64,000 nt of DNA, taken from NCBI GenBank assembly GCA_038900335.1, contig JBBMRB010000012.1:62001-126000 (forward strand), given 5' to 3'. Positions 35,959 through 45,610 of this stretch are shown here, in pieces (the stretch's first letter is position 1; every line of letters begins with the position of its first letter). The stretch is from Rs1 sp038900335 (GTDB lineage: Bacteria > Pseudomonadota > Gammaproteobacteria > Pseudomonadales > Balneatricaceae). A program made the translations under genes and the position numbers. The notes below the pieces were generated by a model. That model saw only the letters and a list, made by a program, of their open reading frames with translations, made no database searches and was not told where the DNA came from.

Positions 35959-36438
35959 TTAATATATCGGCGATGGCTGACTGGCAACATAGCCATTGGT
36001 TAAACAATGACTTAACCATTGTGCCAAGTAGTCATTGAGCTGCATTTTTTCATCTACTTGATACATCTCATCATTAGGGTACGGGTATTTTCCTTTAAAT
36101 TGAGCGTGCGTGTGCGGGCTAACAACTTCCGCCAACTTGGCATCATGATATAAACGCACCAGTAGTTTAGTACTAAAAACATTCGCTAAATAGTCACTAT
36201 TTGCCAGTGTATTATCATTGCCATCAACTATGCTTTGCTGCGTTATTTGTAAAGTGCTGGTATATTTAAAACGCTCGAGCACTTCAATATTCATCAGATA
36301 TTTTTGCTTGCAGGTTTCAACCACAAAATCGCGCTGGTCAGATTTATCAAAATTTGGCAACAGCTTGAGCACCCGTATGTAATTGGCTTCACATATCGCT
36401 ATTTGCCTTGTTAAATCTGGTACATACTTAGCTTTCAT
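35959..36438 (-). CDS. yqiB: DUF1249 (YqiB-like) protein
   Basis: 159 residues of the DUF1249 family: PDLTRQIAICEANYIRVLKL, then a predicted beta-rich middle and a YPNDEMYQVDEKMQLN motif before the C-terminus. Function unknown. Its 5' end overlaps nudF by about 11 nt and it is followed by cpdA, the order found across many gammaproteobacteria. Confidence 0.9.
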   Translation of the reverse strand: MKAKYVPDLTRQIAICEANYIRVLKLLPNFDKSDQRDFVVETCKQKYLMNIEVLERFKYTSTLQITQQSIVDGNDNTLANSDYLANVFSTKLLVRLYHDAKLAEVVSPHTHAQFKGKYPYPNDEMYQVDEKMQLNDYLAQWLSHCLTNGYVASQPSPIY

Positions 36439-37063
36439 AATGCTTATTTAAATCTTTTTTAAGGCGCTGTAGTGCCAACCACTGCAAACCAATCATTGAA
36501 AACGCGTTATTAATCTGCCCTGTTTCTAGCATGTTAATAGCAGCAAGCGCGTCAATTACATGTACTTTAATATCTTCACCTTCACAGGCCAGGCCATGAA
36601 ACTGTGTAACACTAGCCGCATCGACACTGGCATAAAACAAATCAATATACTCACTGACACCACCAGGGCTTGGCGTGAATTTATAAATATGTTGTAGCTT
36701 ATCGATAACAAGCCCCGTTTCTTCTAGGCATTCACGAATCGCTACTTGCTCTATATTTTCACCGGGCTCGATAATACCGGCGACCAGCTCTAGGAGCCAA
36801 GGGCTAGAGTCTTGCCCTATCGCCCCAACTCGAAACTGTTCAACCATCACCACTGCATCTAGATTTTCATCATACAAAAGCAGTGCTATGGCATCGGGTT
36901 TGTCAATCAAGTCACGGCTGATTTGAATATCATCACCCGCAAAGCTTCGGTGTGTCAGAGTTAGCTCTTTTAATTGATAAAAGCTAGTCGCTAATACTTG
37001 TTCATCTTCAATCTTGACAGCGTCTTGATTAAAGCTGGCGCACCATTGCTTTTTAACGCTCAT
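36428..37063 (-). CDS. nudF: ADP-ribose pyrophosphatase (Nudix)
   Basis: 211 residues from the ATG at 37063; an in-frame TTG at 37087 would overlap the small gene ahead. The Nudix box is complete, GIIEPGENIEQVAIRECLEE followed by TGL, and the C-terminal EGEDIKVHVI segment fits NudF. It hydrolyses ADP-ribose to AMP and ribose 5-phosphate. It starts 2 nt after the stop of the 58-codon gene at 37066-37242 and has no good ribosome-binding site of its own, so it is probably translationally coupled. Confidence 0.93.
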   Translation of the reverse strand: MSVKKQWCASFNQDAVKIEDEQVLATSFYQLKELTLTHRSFAGDDIQISRDLIDKPDAIALLLYDENLDAVVMVEQFRVGAIGQDSSPWLLELVAGIIEPGENIEQVAIRECLEETGLVIDKLQHIYKFTPSPGGVSEYIDLFYASVDAASVTQFHGLACEGEDIKVHVIDALAAINMLETGQINNAFSMIGLQWLALQRLKKDLNKHYES

Positions 37064-37065
37064 TT

Positions 37066-37242
37066 TTACAGCTTGCAGCTTAGGCAATCTTCAAAATCTA
37101 AGCTCTCTAACTCTTCACGCTCTGCTTGCGCTGTTGCAATTCGTGTCTGTAACTCTTTAGCTAATACTTCGCTGTCCTGAATATTGGCACGTGCACAGAT
37201 ATCAACTAATGTGTTTAGCTCATCTAATGTAAAATCGTTCAT
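37066..37242 (-). CDS. Small acidic protein ahead of nudF
   Basis: A 58-codon frame begins MNDFTLDELNTLVDICARAN and ends FEDCLSCKL. It is predicted to be helical, strongly acidic and soluble, with a C-terminal CxxC. AAGGGA lies about 7 nt before the ATG and the stop is 2 nt from the nudF start. No family is recognised. Start signal, tight spacing and sensible composition argue that it is real. Confidence 0.65.
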   Translation of the reverse strand: MNDFTLDELNTLVDICARANIQDSEVLAKELQTRIATAQAEREELESLDFEDCLSCKL

Positions 37243-37353
37243 CGTATTTCCCTTGCTGTATATTATGGCTAAGCTTATTGTTGAGTTTAGCTGATATTAA
37301 TTTTAGTTGTCATTGTATGCGCCCGAAAGCACTCGTTTTAAACCCTTGCTACT

Positions 37354-39096
37354 TTATATTTCGATATATTCAACCATTAATTGCACATTGCGTTTACCGC
37401 GAAACTCATTGACGTCTAATTTATAGACAACACGTACGGTATCTAATGTCTCATTAGGCCATACGCGCTCATCTATATTGAAATAAATAGCGTCGACAGC
37501 CAGCCCTGAATCAGGATCCATTAACACTAGTTTTAAATGTTTTTTACCCACTATACGCTGTTGGATAATTTTAAATTCATTATCGAACAATGGCTCACTA
37601 AAGTGATGCCCCCAAGGGCCGGCATCTTTAAACAGCGTCGCTAACTGTAAATTAATATCCTCTGATTTTAAAGCGCCATCTGTCAGTAGTGTTTTCTGTA
37701 AATCTTCAGCGGCTAAACCATTTTTTACGACATTATCAAACGCTATTTCAAAACGCTCTAAATCTTCAGCATTGATCGTTAGCCCCGCCGCCATGGCATG
37801 GCCGCCAAACTTTTTGATTAAACCAGGGTTTTGAGTCTCAATCAATGCTAAGCCATCACGCAAATGATAACCGTTGATAGAGCGAGCAGAGCCTTTAATT
37901 TCACCTTCATCACCTGGGGCAAAAGCAATCACTGGCCGGTGTAGTTTATCTTTAATACGTGAGGCAAGTATGCCGATAACACCTTGATGCCAGCTTTGAT
38001 TATAAAGGCAAACACCAGTGGCGTGCTGCTGATCTGTGTTATTAATTTTTTTCTCAAGCTCACTAAGAAATGCCAGTGCTTGAACCTGCATCTCCTGCTC
38101 AATTGCTCTGCGCTCGATATTGAGCTGATCAAGCTGTAACGCATATTCACGCGCACGCTCCTCATCTTCACATAACAGACACTCAATACCAATGGACATA
38201 TCATCTAAACGCCCTGCGGCATTGAGTCTTGGAGCTACTGCAAAACCTAGATCACTGGCCACTAATGTTCTTAAAGGCCGGTTGGCAATATCTAACAATG
38301 CCTTAAGCCCTGGCCTTACTCTGCCAGCTCTGATGCGTTGCAACCCTTGATAAACTAGCGTTCTATTATTGTGCTCTAAAGGCACAACATCAGCCACTGT
38401 GCCTAAAGCAACTAAATCTAATAAGCTTGCCAAGTTAGGTTGTGCAATCGCCTGCGCACTAAACCAGTTCTGTTTTAGTAGCTCTCGCCTCAGTGATATC
38501 AGCAAATAAAACACCACACCTACACCGCAAGTGGACTTAGCAGCAAACTGACAGTCTTTACGGTTCGGGTTAACTATAGCAAGGGCTGCAGGCAGTGTAT
38601 CGCCCGCTAAATGATGATCGGTGACGACAACATCAATACCTAACGCATTTGCCCTAGCGACACCTTCGATACTAGAGACGCCATTATCAACCGTAATAAT
38701 AAGCTGCGGGTTATCCTGTGCAGCGACATCGACTATTTCAGGTGACAAACCATAACCAAATTGAAACCGATTAGGCACCAAATAATCTACGCTGTGTAGG
38801 CCCATCATGCGCAGCCCTAATAACAACACCACGGTACTGGTTGCGCCATCGCAATCAAAATCGCCAATAATAGTAATTTTTTGCCCTTGGGTTACCGCTA
38901 CAGCGACTCTTTGCGTTGCCTTATCAATGTCTTTTAAACCACTATCGGGCAATAAATCTTTTAATGCTCTACCTAATTGCGCTTCATTTTTGATGCCGCG
39001 AGCGGCGTATACTTTAGCGAGAGGCTCAGCAACTTGGGTGAAAATCTTTGCCTGATAATCTATGTTTTCACGTCTTTGGATATTTACTGTGCTCAA
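37354..39096 (-). CDS. recJ: Single-stranded-DNA-specific exonuclease RecJ
   Basis: 580 residues, normal for RecJ. DHH-family metal motifs are visible: IIGDFDCDGATST, ITVDNGVSS and VVTDHHLAGD in the first domain, then APRLNAAGRLDD and KFGGHAMAAGLT in the DHHA1 region, with a C-terminal OB-like part. It degrades single strands 5' to 3' in RecF-pathway recombination and mismatch repair. Transcribed toward nudF from its own unit. Confidence 0.97.
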   Translation of the reverse strand: MSTVNIQRRENIDYQAKIFTQVAEPLAKVYAARGIKNEAQLGRALKDLLPDSGLKDIDKATQRVAVAVTQGQKITIIGDFDCDGATSTVVLLLGLRMMGLHSVDYLVPNRFQFGYGLSPEIVDVAAQDNPQLIITVDNGVSSIEGVARANALGIDVVVTDHHLAGDTLPAALAIVNPNRKDCQFAAKSTCGVGVVFYLLISLRRELLKQNWFSAQAIAQPNLASLLDLVALGTVADVVPLEHNNRTLVYQGLQRIRAGRVRPGLKALLDIANRPLRTLVASDLGFAVAPRLNAAGRLDDMSIGIECLLCEDEERAREYALQLDQLNIERRAIEQEMQVQALAFLSELEKKINNTDQQHATGVCLYNQSWHQGVIGILASRIKDKLHRPVIAFAPGDEGEIKGSARSINGYHLRDGLALIETQNPGLIKKFGGHAMAAGLTINAEDLERFEIAFDNVVKNGLAAEDLQKTLLTDGALKSEDINLQLATLFKDAGPWGHHFSEPLFDNEFKIIQQRIVGKKHLKLVLMDPDSGLAVDAIYFNIDERVWPNETLDTVRVVYKLDVNEFRGKRNVQLMVEYIEI

Positions 39097-39185
39097 ACTC
39101 GGCCTCTATTGTTTAATAACTGGTGACTAACGACTTCTTAACATTGTGCAGCTATTGATTAGCTATTTTCAAATGATGAAAATGA

Positions 39186-39989
39186 CTAGGGCGCTGGAAA
39201 CAATGCGTTGGTTTTATTGGTATAATAATACACCACTAAACCAATCCATTCTTTTAATGAAAAATTGAGATCCCGAACGTGCTGCCAATACTTAGGGTCT
39301 ACGCGCATACCATTCGCGGTTATTGAATAGTAATCAACCGGATAAGCCATCACATCCCAGCCACGCTGGCGAAAAATCCCCATGGATCTAGGCATATGAA
39401 AAGCCGAGGTTACTAATAACCATTTACCTGTTGGCACGCCTGCTAGTGCCTGCTCGCTCAATAATGCGTTTTCAAAAGTATTGCGTGAGCCTTTTTCCCA
39501 GAGCACTCGATCAGCGATTTGATTATCGACAAACCATTGCGTCATCGCACTATCAGCAACCGCTTGTGGGTGTAATAAACTGCCACTGCCACCAGTAAAA
39601 ATCAGCTTGGCCTGCGGGTATTGTTGCGCTAATACTGGCAGCACCATTAATCGCTCTGCCGCCTGATTAAATTGCGCGCTGCCCCACTCTATGCCCAGCT
39701 CACCGCGTTCAGCCCCGCCGAGCACAATAACACCTTCAATGTTTTCAGGTAGCGTTTGCACTCTTTCAAAACGCTGCTCTAACGGCCTTAATATAATATC
39801 AGCGACGGGTAAAAACAAAATAGTCACTAAGCAAAAGGTACTTAAGATAAGGATACGTGTACCCCATTTCACACTCCACTTAGTACTAATGAGGACACTG
39901 GCAATGACCACTAACAGTATCAAAAAATTATCAGGGCTTATGACAAACCAAAAAACTTTGGAGAAAATATAAAAATATTCCATCAACAT
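39186..39989 (-). CDS. YdcF/ElyC-family (DUF218) membrane protein
   Basis: 267 residues. Two N-terminal helices (about 12-32 and 44-65) anchor a periplasmic DUF218 domain: GVIVLGGAERGE, LIFTGGSGS, then KGSRNTFENALLS and LVTSAFHMPRSMGIF. The layout matches ElyC, which influences envelope integrity and the lipid carrier pool in E. coli. The match to ElyC over other DUF218 members is by topology only. An ATG two codons downstream is an equally possible start. Confidence 0.85.
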   Translation of the reverse strand: MLMEYFYIFSKVFWFVISPDNFLILLVVIASVLISTKWSVKWGTRILILSTFCLVTILFLPVADIILRPLEQRFERVQTLPENIEGVIVLGGAERGELGIEWGSAQFNQAAERLMVLPVLAQQYPQAKLIFTGGSGSLLHPQAVADSAMTQWFVDNQIADRVLWEKGSRNTFENALLSEQALAGVPTGKWLLVTSAFHMPRSMGIFRQRGWDVMAYPVDYYSITANGMRVDPKYWQHVRDLNFSLKEWIGLVVYYYTNKTNALFPAP

Positions 39990-40092
39990 TTATCACCGAT
40001 AAAGCAAACTGTAACAGCCGCTGTTAAGCCGACACAGTTAGCCATTTTACGCTGTTTATAATAAAGCATTAAATCGACAGCACTTAAACAAT

Positions 40093-40117
40093 AAAGGCCC
40101 GTATGATACGAGCCTTT
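40093..40117 (-). terminator. Rho-independent terminator after hom-thrC
   Basis: An 11-bp nearly perfect stem (AAAGGCCCGTA / TACGAGCCTTT, one mismatch, loop TGA) lies 21 bp beyond the thrC stop. On the minus strand the stem is followed by ATTGTTT, giving a moderate T-rich tail. Confidence 0.7.
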
Positions 40118-40137
40118 AGCAACTGATTTTTTAAAAT

Positions 40138-41526
40138 TTAGCCCAGTTTACTGATCATAAACTGCTGCACTTTTTGCAAGTCATTATCGAGCACAGTATA
40201 AGCCTCTTCACGCTCAAACAAATCAGCTAAATGCTCCGGTAAATCAGGTGCTTTCAAGCCAGCTTTAGTGATTGCATCAGGAAACTTCACCGGGTGTGCT
40301 GTCGCCAGTGTAATCATTGGCACGCTAACATCTTTATTGTTATCGCGCGCGGCCTGCACACCAATAGCGGTATGCGGGTCTAACAGATAACCGGTTTGCT
40401 CAAAAACTGTCTTAATAGTTTCACAAGTGACATCATCGCTTAAACTAGCACTGTCAAAAATAGCCTGCATTCTTTCGATTTGCGCAGGGGCTAATGTGAC
40501 AGCCTCGGTTTTAAAACGCGTTAACAACTCATCGACAGCATCACCGTCTTGATCGTACAGATCAAACAGTAAGCGCTCAAAATTGGAAGAAACCATAATA
40601 TCCATCGATGGTGATAATGTGTGCTTAAGTCCTTGCTTGGACATATCATTATCTGCAATTGCGCGATGCAAAATATCGTTGGTATTAGTCGCTACGATTA
40701 ATTGCTTAATTGGCAGGCCCATTTGCTTAGCTAAATAGCCTGCAAAAATATCACCAAAATTACCTGTCGGCACAGAGAAAGACACTTCGCGATGCGGCCC
40801 ACCTAGTGCTAATGAAGCACTAAAATAGTAAACGATCTGGGACATAATACGGGCCCAGTTAATCGAGTTGACAGCGCCTAGCTTACGCCCATTTAGGAAA
40901 CTTTGATCGGCAAAGCTAGCTTTTACCATTTCTTGGCAATCGTCAAAATTACCTGATATTGCAATATTATGTACATTATCAGCTAAAATTCCGGTCATTT
41001 GGCGACGCTGTACTTCTGATACACGATTATGTGGATGCATAATAAAAATATCAATACATTCACTGTGACGACAGCCTTCAATAGCAGCAGAACCTGTATC
41101 ACCAGATGTTGCGCCAAGTATCACTAGTTTTTCACCGCGCTTTTTCAATACATAGTCCATTAAACGACCTAGTAATTGCAGGGCAAAATCTTTAAACGCC
41201 AAAGTTGGACCGTGAAACAGCTCTAGCACCCACTCGTTTGTCGATAGCTCTTTAAGTGGTGCAACAGCCGCATGATCAAAGCCTTGATATGTCTCATCGA
41301 TCATCGTTTTAAGGTCGTCATCACTAATACAGCCGGCAACAAAAGGCGCTATAATTTTAAACGCTAGTGCTTCATAGCTTAAGCCAGCCCATGAAGCAAT
41401 TTCTTGTGCTGTGTATTTAGGTAGCTCTTTTGGCACGTACAAACCGCCATCGGAGGCTAAACCCGCTAACAAAACCTCTTCAAAATTTAACTCTGCTGCT
41501 TTCGCACGCGTGGATATATACTTCAT
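40138..41526 (-). CDS. thrC: Threonine synthase
   Basis: 462 residues, the long gamma/beta-proteobacterial type. The PLP lysine is in FHGPTLAFKDFALQLLG and the phosphate-binding loop in ILGATSGDTGSAA. It converts O-phosphohomoserine to threonine. It lies 10 bp downstream of hom in one operon. No thrB is adjacent, as in pseudomonads, where it is elsewhere. Confidence 0.97.
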   Translation of the reverse strand: MKYISTRAKAAELNFEEVLLAGLASDGGLYVPKELPKYTAQEIASWAGLSYEALAFKIIAPFVAGCISDDDLKTMIDETYQGFDHAAVAPLKELSTNEWVLELFHGPTLAFKDFALQLLGRLMDYVLKKRGEKLVILGATSGDTGSAAIEGCRHSECIDIFIMHPHNRVSEVQRRQMTGILADNVHNIAISGNFDDCQEMVKASFADQSFLNGRKLGAVNSINWARIMSQIVYYFSASLALGGPHREVSFSVPTGNFGDIFAGYLAKQMGLPIKQLIVATNTNDILHRAIADNDMSKQGLKHTLSPSMDIMVSSNFERLLFDLYDQDGDAVDELLTRFKTEAVTLAPAQIERMQAIFDSASLSDDVTCETIKTVFEQTGYLLDPHTAIGVQAARDNNKDVSVPMITLATAHPVKFPDAITKAGLKAPDLPEHLADLFEREEAYTVLDNDLQKVQQFMISKLG

Positions 41527-41536
41527 TTCTCTTTCC

Positions 41537-42832
41537 TTAAATATGCTCTACACGGATACGGGAAACATCGCCTACTATGTTATCTAAAGCTTCTATCGCC
41601 GCTATCGCTTGGTTCATTTTATGCTCAACCACTTTTTGCGTCAGCAAGATCACAGGAACATAATCTTCATCGGTTTCTTTTTGCACAATCGCTTCAATGT
41701 TAATACCGCAATCACCCAGTATTTTCGTGATTTGCGCTAAGACACCAGGCTTTTCAGCAGCTTTTATATGAATATAGTAACCTGTCTCAGTTTGATCCAT
41801 CGCAAGTACCGGCGTATCTAATAACTGATCAGTCATATAACCAAGAGGCGGTAAAATAAAGGCACCATTACTGTTAATGTGACGTGCAATATCAATAATG
41901 TCAGCGATGACAGCTGAAGCAGTCGCTTCAGCACCGGCGCCGGCACCATAATGTAACGTTTGACCAACAGCATCGGCGTCTACTAGCACAGCATTCATCA
42001 CACCGTTAACATTTGCGAGTAAGGTTTTCTTAGGGATCATCGTTGGGTGTACGCGCAACTCAATACCTTGGCTGGTACGTCGCGTAATACCCAAATGTTT
42101 AATGCGATAGCCTAGCTCATCAGCAAATTTAACATCTTCAGCCGTAATTTTGCTAATGCCTTCTGTGTAAGCTTTACTAAATTGCAATGGCACACCGTAA
42201 GCAATTGAAGACATGATCGTTAGCTTGTGAGCTGCATCTATGCCTTCAACATCAAAAGTAGGGTCCGCTTCGGCATAACCTAGAGCCTGAGCCTCTGCTA
42301 GTACATCAGCGAAGTTTCGTGATTTTTCCTGCATTTCTGACAAGATAAAATTACCAGTACCATTGATGATACCTGCGATACTTTTCACTTTGTTTGCAGC
42401 GAGGCCTTCTTTTAGCGCTTTAATAATAGGAATGCCGCCAGCAACTGCTGACTCAAATGCAACACTAACATTGTGCTTTTTAGCTGCTGCAAAAATTTCA
42501 TTACCGTGCTCTGCAATCAACGCTTTGTTGGCAGTAACAACATGCTTGCCATTTTCAATTGCCAACATCACTAACTCAAGAGCGACCTCGTAACCGCCAA
42601 TTAACTCTACCACTACATCTATGTCTGGGTTGCGGGCAACATCGAAAATATCTCTGGTGATATTCGTTCCGGTAGTGTTGCAGTCAGGGTTATCACGACG
42701 GGCACCAATTTGCTCAATAATAATATCGCAGCCTACACGGCGGCTAATTTCCGCAGCGTTGCGTGTTAAGACATTAAATGTACCGCTGCCAACAGTACCC
42801 AAACCACATATTCCAACTTTTACCGGTTTCAA
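41537..42832 (-). CDS. hom: Homoserine dehydrogenase
   Basis: 431 residues, monofunctional. The NAD(P)-binding loop is KVGICGLGTVGSG. The catalytic domain has the GIINGTGNFILSEM and AEADPTFDVEGIDAAHK motifs. A C-terminal ACT domain (about 345-425, KPGVLAQITKILGDCGIN) usually mediates threonine feedback. It reduces aspartate semialdehyde to homoserine, feeding thrC directly downstream. Confidence 0.97.
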   Translation of the reverse strand: MKPVKVGICGLGTVGSGTFNVLTRNAAEISRRVGCDIIIEQIGARRDNPDCNTTGTNITRDIFDVARNPDIDVVVELIGGYEVALELVMLAIENGKHVVTANKALIAEHGNEIFAAAKKHNVSVAFESAVAGGIPIIKALKEGLAANKVKSIAGIINGTGNFILSEMQEKSRNFADVLAEAQALGYAEADPTFDVEGIDAAHKLTIMSSIAYGVPLQFSKAYTEGISKITAEDVKFADELGYRIKHLGITRRTSQGIELRVHPTMIPKKTLLANVNGVMNAVLVDADAVGQTLHYGAGAGAEATASAVIADIIDIARHINSNGAFILPPLGYMTDQLLDTPVLAMDQTETGYYIHIKAAEKPGVLAQITKILGDCGINIEAIVQKETDEDYVPVILLTQKVVEHKMNQAIAAIEALDNIVGDVSRIRVEHI

Positions 42833-43266
42833 ACTATATCCTCGCTGTATGTTCCCGTCATTTATTACCCGTGATGAATAATAGCGGAGCGCTAGTATAG
42901 CTAAGATAGTTCACACAAACTATGATCAGATTATTAATTATTAGAAGTTTTATAAGAAAAATAACATTTTTTATAAACAAAAAAATAGTTGAGCGAATCG
43001 TTAGCCGTTTAAAGATTGATCAACGAAAGGGGCAATAGCAAAACAAAGCACGAGTAATGTCTATCAAAACATTTGCGAAGCAATGCTTACTGTTTTTAAG
43101 TCAGACGCGATGAGCGAGGATATTACATATAATGCACACGATTAAATGTCATTTGCGATAGCCTTACTATATAAAAACTAACTGGTATGTCACATCTCTA
43201 ACAAGCAATTATTAATTACCTGTTAGAGTCTTTGAAATTTTTTATGAATTTAAAAATAATAGCGGC
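42833..43266. promoter_or_regulatory. Upstream region of hom-thrC, no gene seen
   Basis: 434 bp between dsbC and hom, AT-rich with runs of A and T near 42951-42990; it must contain the hom promoter. A stem CTCTAACA-AG / CTGTTAGAG (43196-43228) lies about 40 bp past the dsbC stop and may be its terminator, but it lacks a T-tract. No threonine-type leader peptide was found. Confidence 0.5.
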
Positions 43267-44034
43267 TTAATTAATACCTAAGCTGTTCAGCAAATCTTGA
43301 GCTGAAGCGAAACCTGCTATTTTTTTACCATTTTCAGTGAAAATTGTCGGCGTCGCATTCACACCTAACTGCTGTGCTAACAAATATTGCTCACCTACTG
43401 GGCTGTCACATTTAGTCGTTGCTATTTTACCTTTTTGCTTGGCATCTGTGAGCGCTTGAGCTGGATCTTTTGCACACCAGATAGCACTCATTTGCTGGGC
43501 CACATCTGAATGTTCTCCCGCGCGTGGAAATGCCATATACTTAACTGTCACGCCGCTTTCTTGTAACTCAGGCACCGCTTTGTGTAGCTTTTGACAATAA
43601 AAGCAGGTGATATCAGTAAATACTGAAATCTCAGCCTTTTGTTCACCTTTTGCCGCATAAACAATTTGTTTATCTACGCCGTAATTAGACAGCACTTGCG
43701 CTACCTTTTTTTCCTGTTTTAACGCCGATAAATTAATAAAGCCTTTTTCTTTGCTCAGATTAAACATTTGACCTAATACTAAATATTCAGCATTTTTATC
43801 AGAGAACAACACATCTCCAGATTTGAGTACTATTTCGTACATACCAGGCCACGGTGTCTCCTCTAAAGTATCAATCACAATATTTTCATTGATCAGCTTT
43901 AATTTCTCACCGATACTCTCTTTTACTGACGCTGCACTAACCGACACGGAAAACGCTAAAAACACGCTAATAAGTGATAAACGCGAAAGTACTGAAGTAT
44001 TTTTTTGTGATCTGTACGACATTTTTTTAAACAT
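43267..44034 (-). CDS. dsbC: Periplasmic disulfide isomerase DsbC
   Basis: 255 residues with a signal peptide (LSRLSLISVFLAFSVSVSAAS). An N-terminal dimerisation domain is followed by a thioredoxin-fold domain with active site CFYC in FTDITCFYCQKLHKAVP. A second cysteine pair (WCAKD and TKCDS) matches the structural disulfide of DsbC. The cis-proline loop GVNATPTIF is intact. It corrects wrong disulfides in the periplasm. The active-site dipeptide is FY in place of the common GY. GGAA lies 6-7 nt before the start. Confidence 0.94.
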   Translation of the reverse strand: MFKKMSYRSQKNTSVLSRLSLISVFLAFSVSVSAASVKESIGEKLKLINENIVIDTLEETPWPGMYEIVLKSGDVLFSDKNAEYLVLGQMFNLSKEKGFINLSALKQEKKVAQVLSNYGVDKQIVYAAKGEQKAEISVFTDITCFYCQKLHKAVPELQESGVTVKYMAFPRAGEHSDVAQQMSAIWCAKDPAQALTDAKQKGKIATTKCDSPVGEQYLLAQQLGVNATPTIFTENGKKIAGFASAQDLLNSLGIN

Positions 44035-44129
44035 GAAAATTCCAAAAATCAGTAAGTTAGTTATATCTAGATAGGGTAACTCATATTAAGTTCCCATGGT
44101 TATAGTAAGCAGCATAAAGCGCATATTGT

Positions 44130-45425
44130 CTAGCGTAAACTTTTCAGCGTTGCTATATCTTTTTTCAGCACAGGATACTTTACAAAGCCCTGTGCGACAC
44201 GCCTTCTCATAATAATTTTATCTTCTTGCACATCAGTTATAACACCTTCTATCTCTTTACCTAGTGTTGTTCTTAAGCGCACAGATTTATTGGTAAAACT
44301 CGCAATGTTTTGCATATCAATATCTAAGTAAGCTAATGGCTTATCTGATCTTTGTCGCTCTGCCTTTTTTTCTTCAATTTCAGCAAGAATCTCATCTTTT
44401 ACAGCGTCAACCTCCTCGCCTACCACACTAGCCTCTCGCAGCAGCGATAAGTATTCAGTCGAAGCTAACTGCCCATTGACAGCCAGCTCAAGATCTGGCG
44501 ACGTTAAAAAATCATAATCGCCACCAAACACAGCAGCTAACGGTAGTGGCGATTTAGGTTTTAAACTTGCAACCGCTTTTACATTAGGCATGAACAAGCT
44601 TAAAACTCCGGACTCCAAAGCCGCATTATCGACCTGTGTTTGCTCAAGCATACTTAACCTAACGTTTTCTTTGAAAAAATTATAATAGTTGTTTTCAGCA
44701 ACATCTTCTTGTTCAGCACAATATTTTAATCGCTTTACATTAATACCTCTGTCATTGACGCCAAGTGATGCGTACGACAGCTTCGCCCTTCTTAATAACG
44801 AATTGTCTTTGACATTGATCGGCGACTGACTAGTCAGTTGTAATTGAAGCGAAGCTGTTAGCATTCCTTGCACATTAACTGATGTAGATAAATTTAGACT
44901 GCGCCCATTGGCACCAAGGTTTATTTTAATGAGAGCATCTAATTGATTATGGCTTAGACCTGCATTATCTAAAAACGAATAAAAATCAGACTGATCCGCG
45001 CAGGCGACATTCCACAGCGGCCTTCCTCTTTGATTGCGACTAAGCGCTGATCTCGCTTTAACAAAGTCCGCATTTAAATCAAACACGGCACCTGAGACGA
45101 CCAACTCTAAAGAACTAGAACTAATATCTTTTAATATCTCTTGGGACAATATATTGAGAGGGCCGCCCGTTTTTACCTCGATACGATCTACAGCAATTTT
45201 ATCAATGTAGCCATTTGGCGCAATATCGATTTGGTTTAAGAAAATATTGCCGTTAAAATCAACCGTTGTCTCATTAATATCGATCATGGCAACGCCGGCC
45301 AATTGAGCAACCACGCTGTTAACTATTTGTTGGCTTTTATATTGATAATAAAAAAACACAGCCCCGGCACTGATAGCGAGTAACGATAGCAACAACACAA
45401 AGCTAACAATGACTTTTCTTGGCAT
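44130..45425 (-). CDS. Membrane-anchored periplasmic protein of unknown function
   Basis: 431 residues. One N-terminal transmembrane helix (about 6-28, FVLLLSLLAISAGAVFFYY) is followed by a long periplasmic region rich in beta-strand patterns (IDINETTVDFNGNIFLNQID). The C-terminal 60 residues, LRTTLGKEIEGVITDVQEDK and on, look like a small beta barrel. Two cysteines in the middle (CADQSDFY and KYCAEQ) could pair. I recognise no family; the first part recalls AsmA/DUF945-like repeats only in texture. It sits alone between dsbC and the rplS operon. Confidence 0.75.
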   Translation of the reverse strand: MPRKVIVSFVLLLSLLAISAGAVFFYYQYKSQQIVNSVVAQLAGVAMIDINETTVDFNGNIFLNQIDIAPNGYIDKIAVDRIEVKTGGPLNILSQEILKDISSSSLELVVSGAVFDLNADFVKARSALSRNQRGRPLWNVACADQSDFYSFLDNAGLSHNQLDALIKINLGANGRSLNLSTSVNVQGMLTASLQLQLTSQSPINVKDNSLLRRAKLSYASLGVNDRGINVKRLKYCAEQEDVAENNYYNFFKENVRLSMLEQTQVDNAALESGVLSLFMPNVKAVASLKPKSPLPLAAVFGGDYDFLTSPDLELAVNGQLASTEYLSLLREASVVGEEVDAVKDEILAEIEEKKAERQRSDKPLAYLDIDMQNIASFTNKSVRLRTTLGKEIEGVITDVQEDKIIMRRRVAQGFVKYPVLKKDIATLKSLR

Positions 45426-45567
45426 TTAACAGTCCTTATCTATTTCAATATAATGCACTTTATTTTAGCACTAAATTCTACTATTTCCATGAGCTGTAAA
45501 GATACCAGTGTATAGCCATTGCCACAACGATCTAATCAACGTATTCGCTTTTCTTTACAGGCATAAA

Positions 45568-45591
45568 AAAAGGCAACCTAGGTTGCCTTTT
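45568..45591. terminator. Rho-independent terminator of rpsP-rimM-trmD-rplS
   Basis: The perfect palindrome AAAAGGCAACCTAGGTTGCCTTTT lies 20 bp after the rplS stop. Runs of A and T flank it on both sides, so it can end transcription from either direction. Confidence 0.88.
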
Positions 45592-45610
45592 CTTGAAAGT
45601 AAAATTGAGA

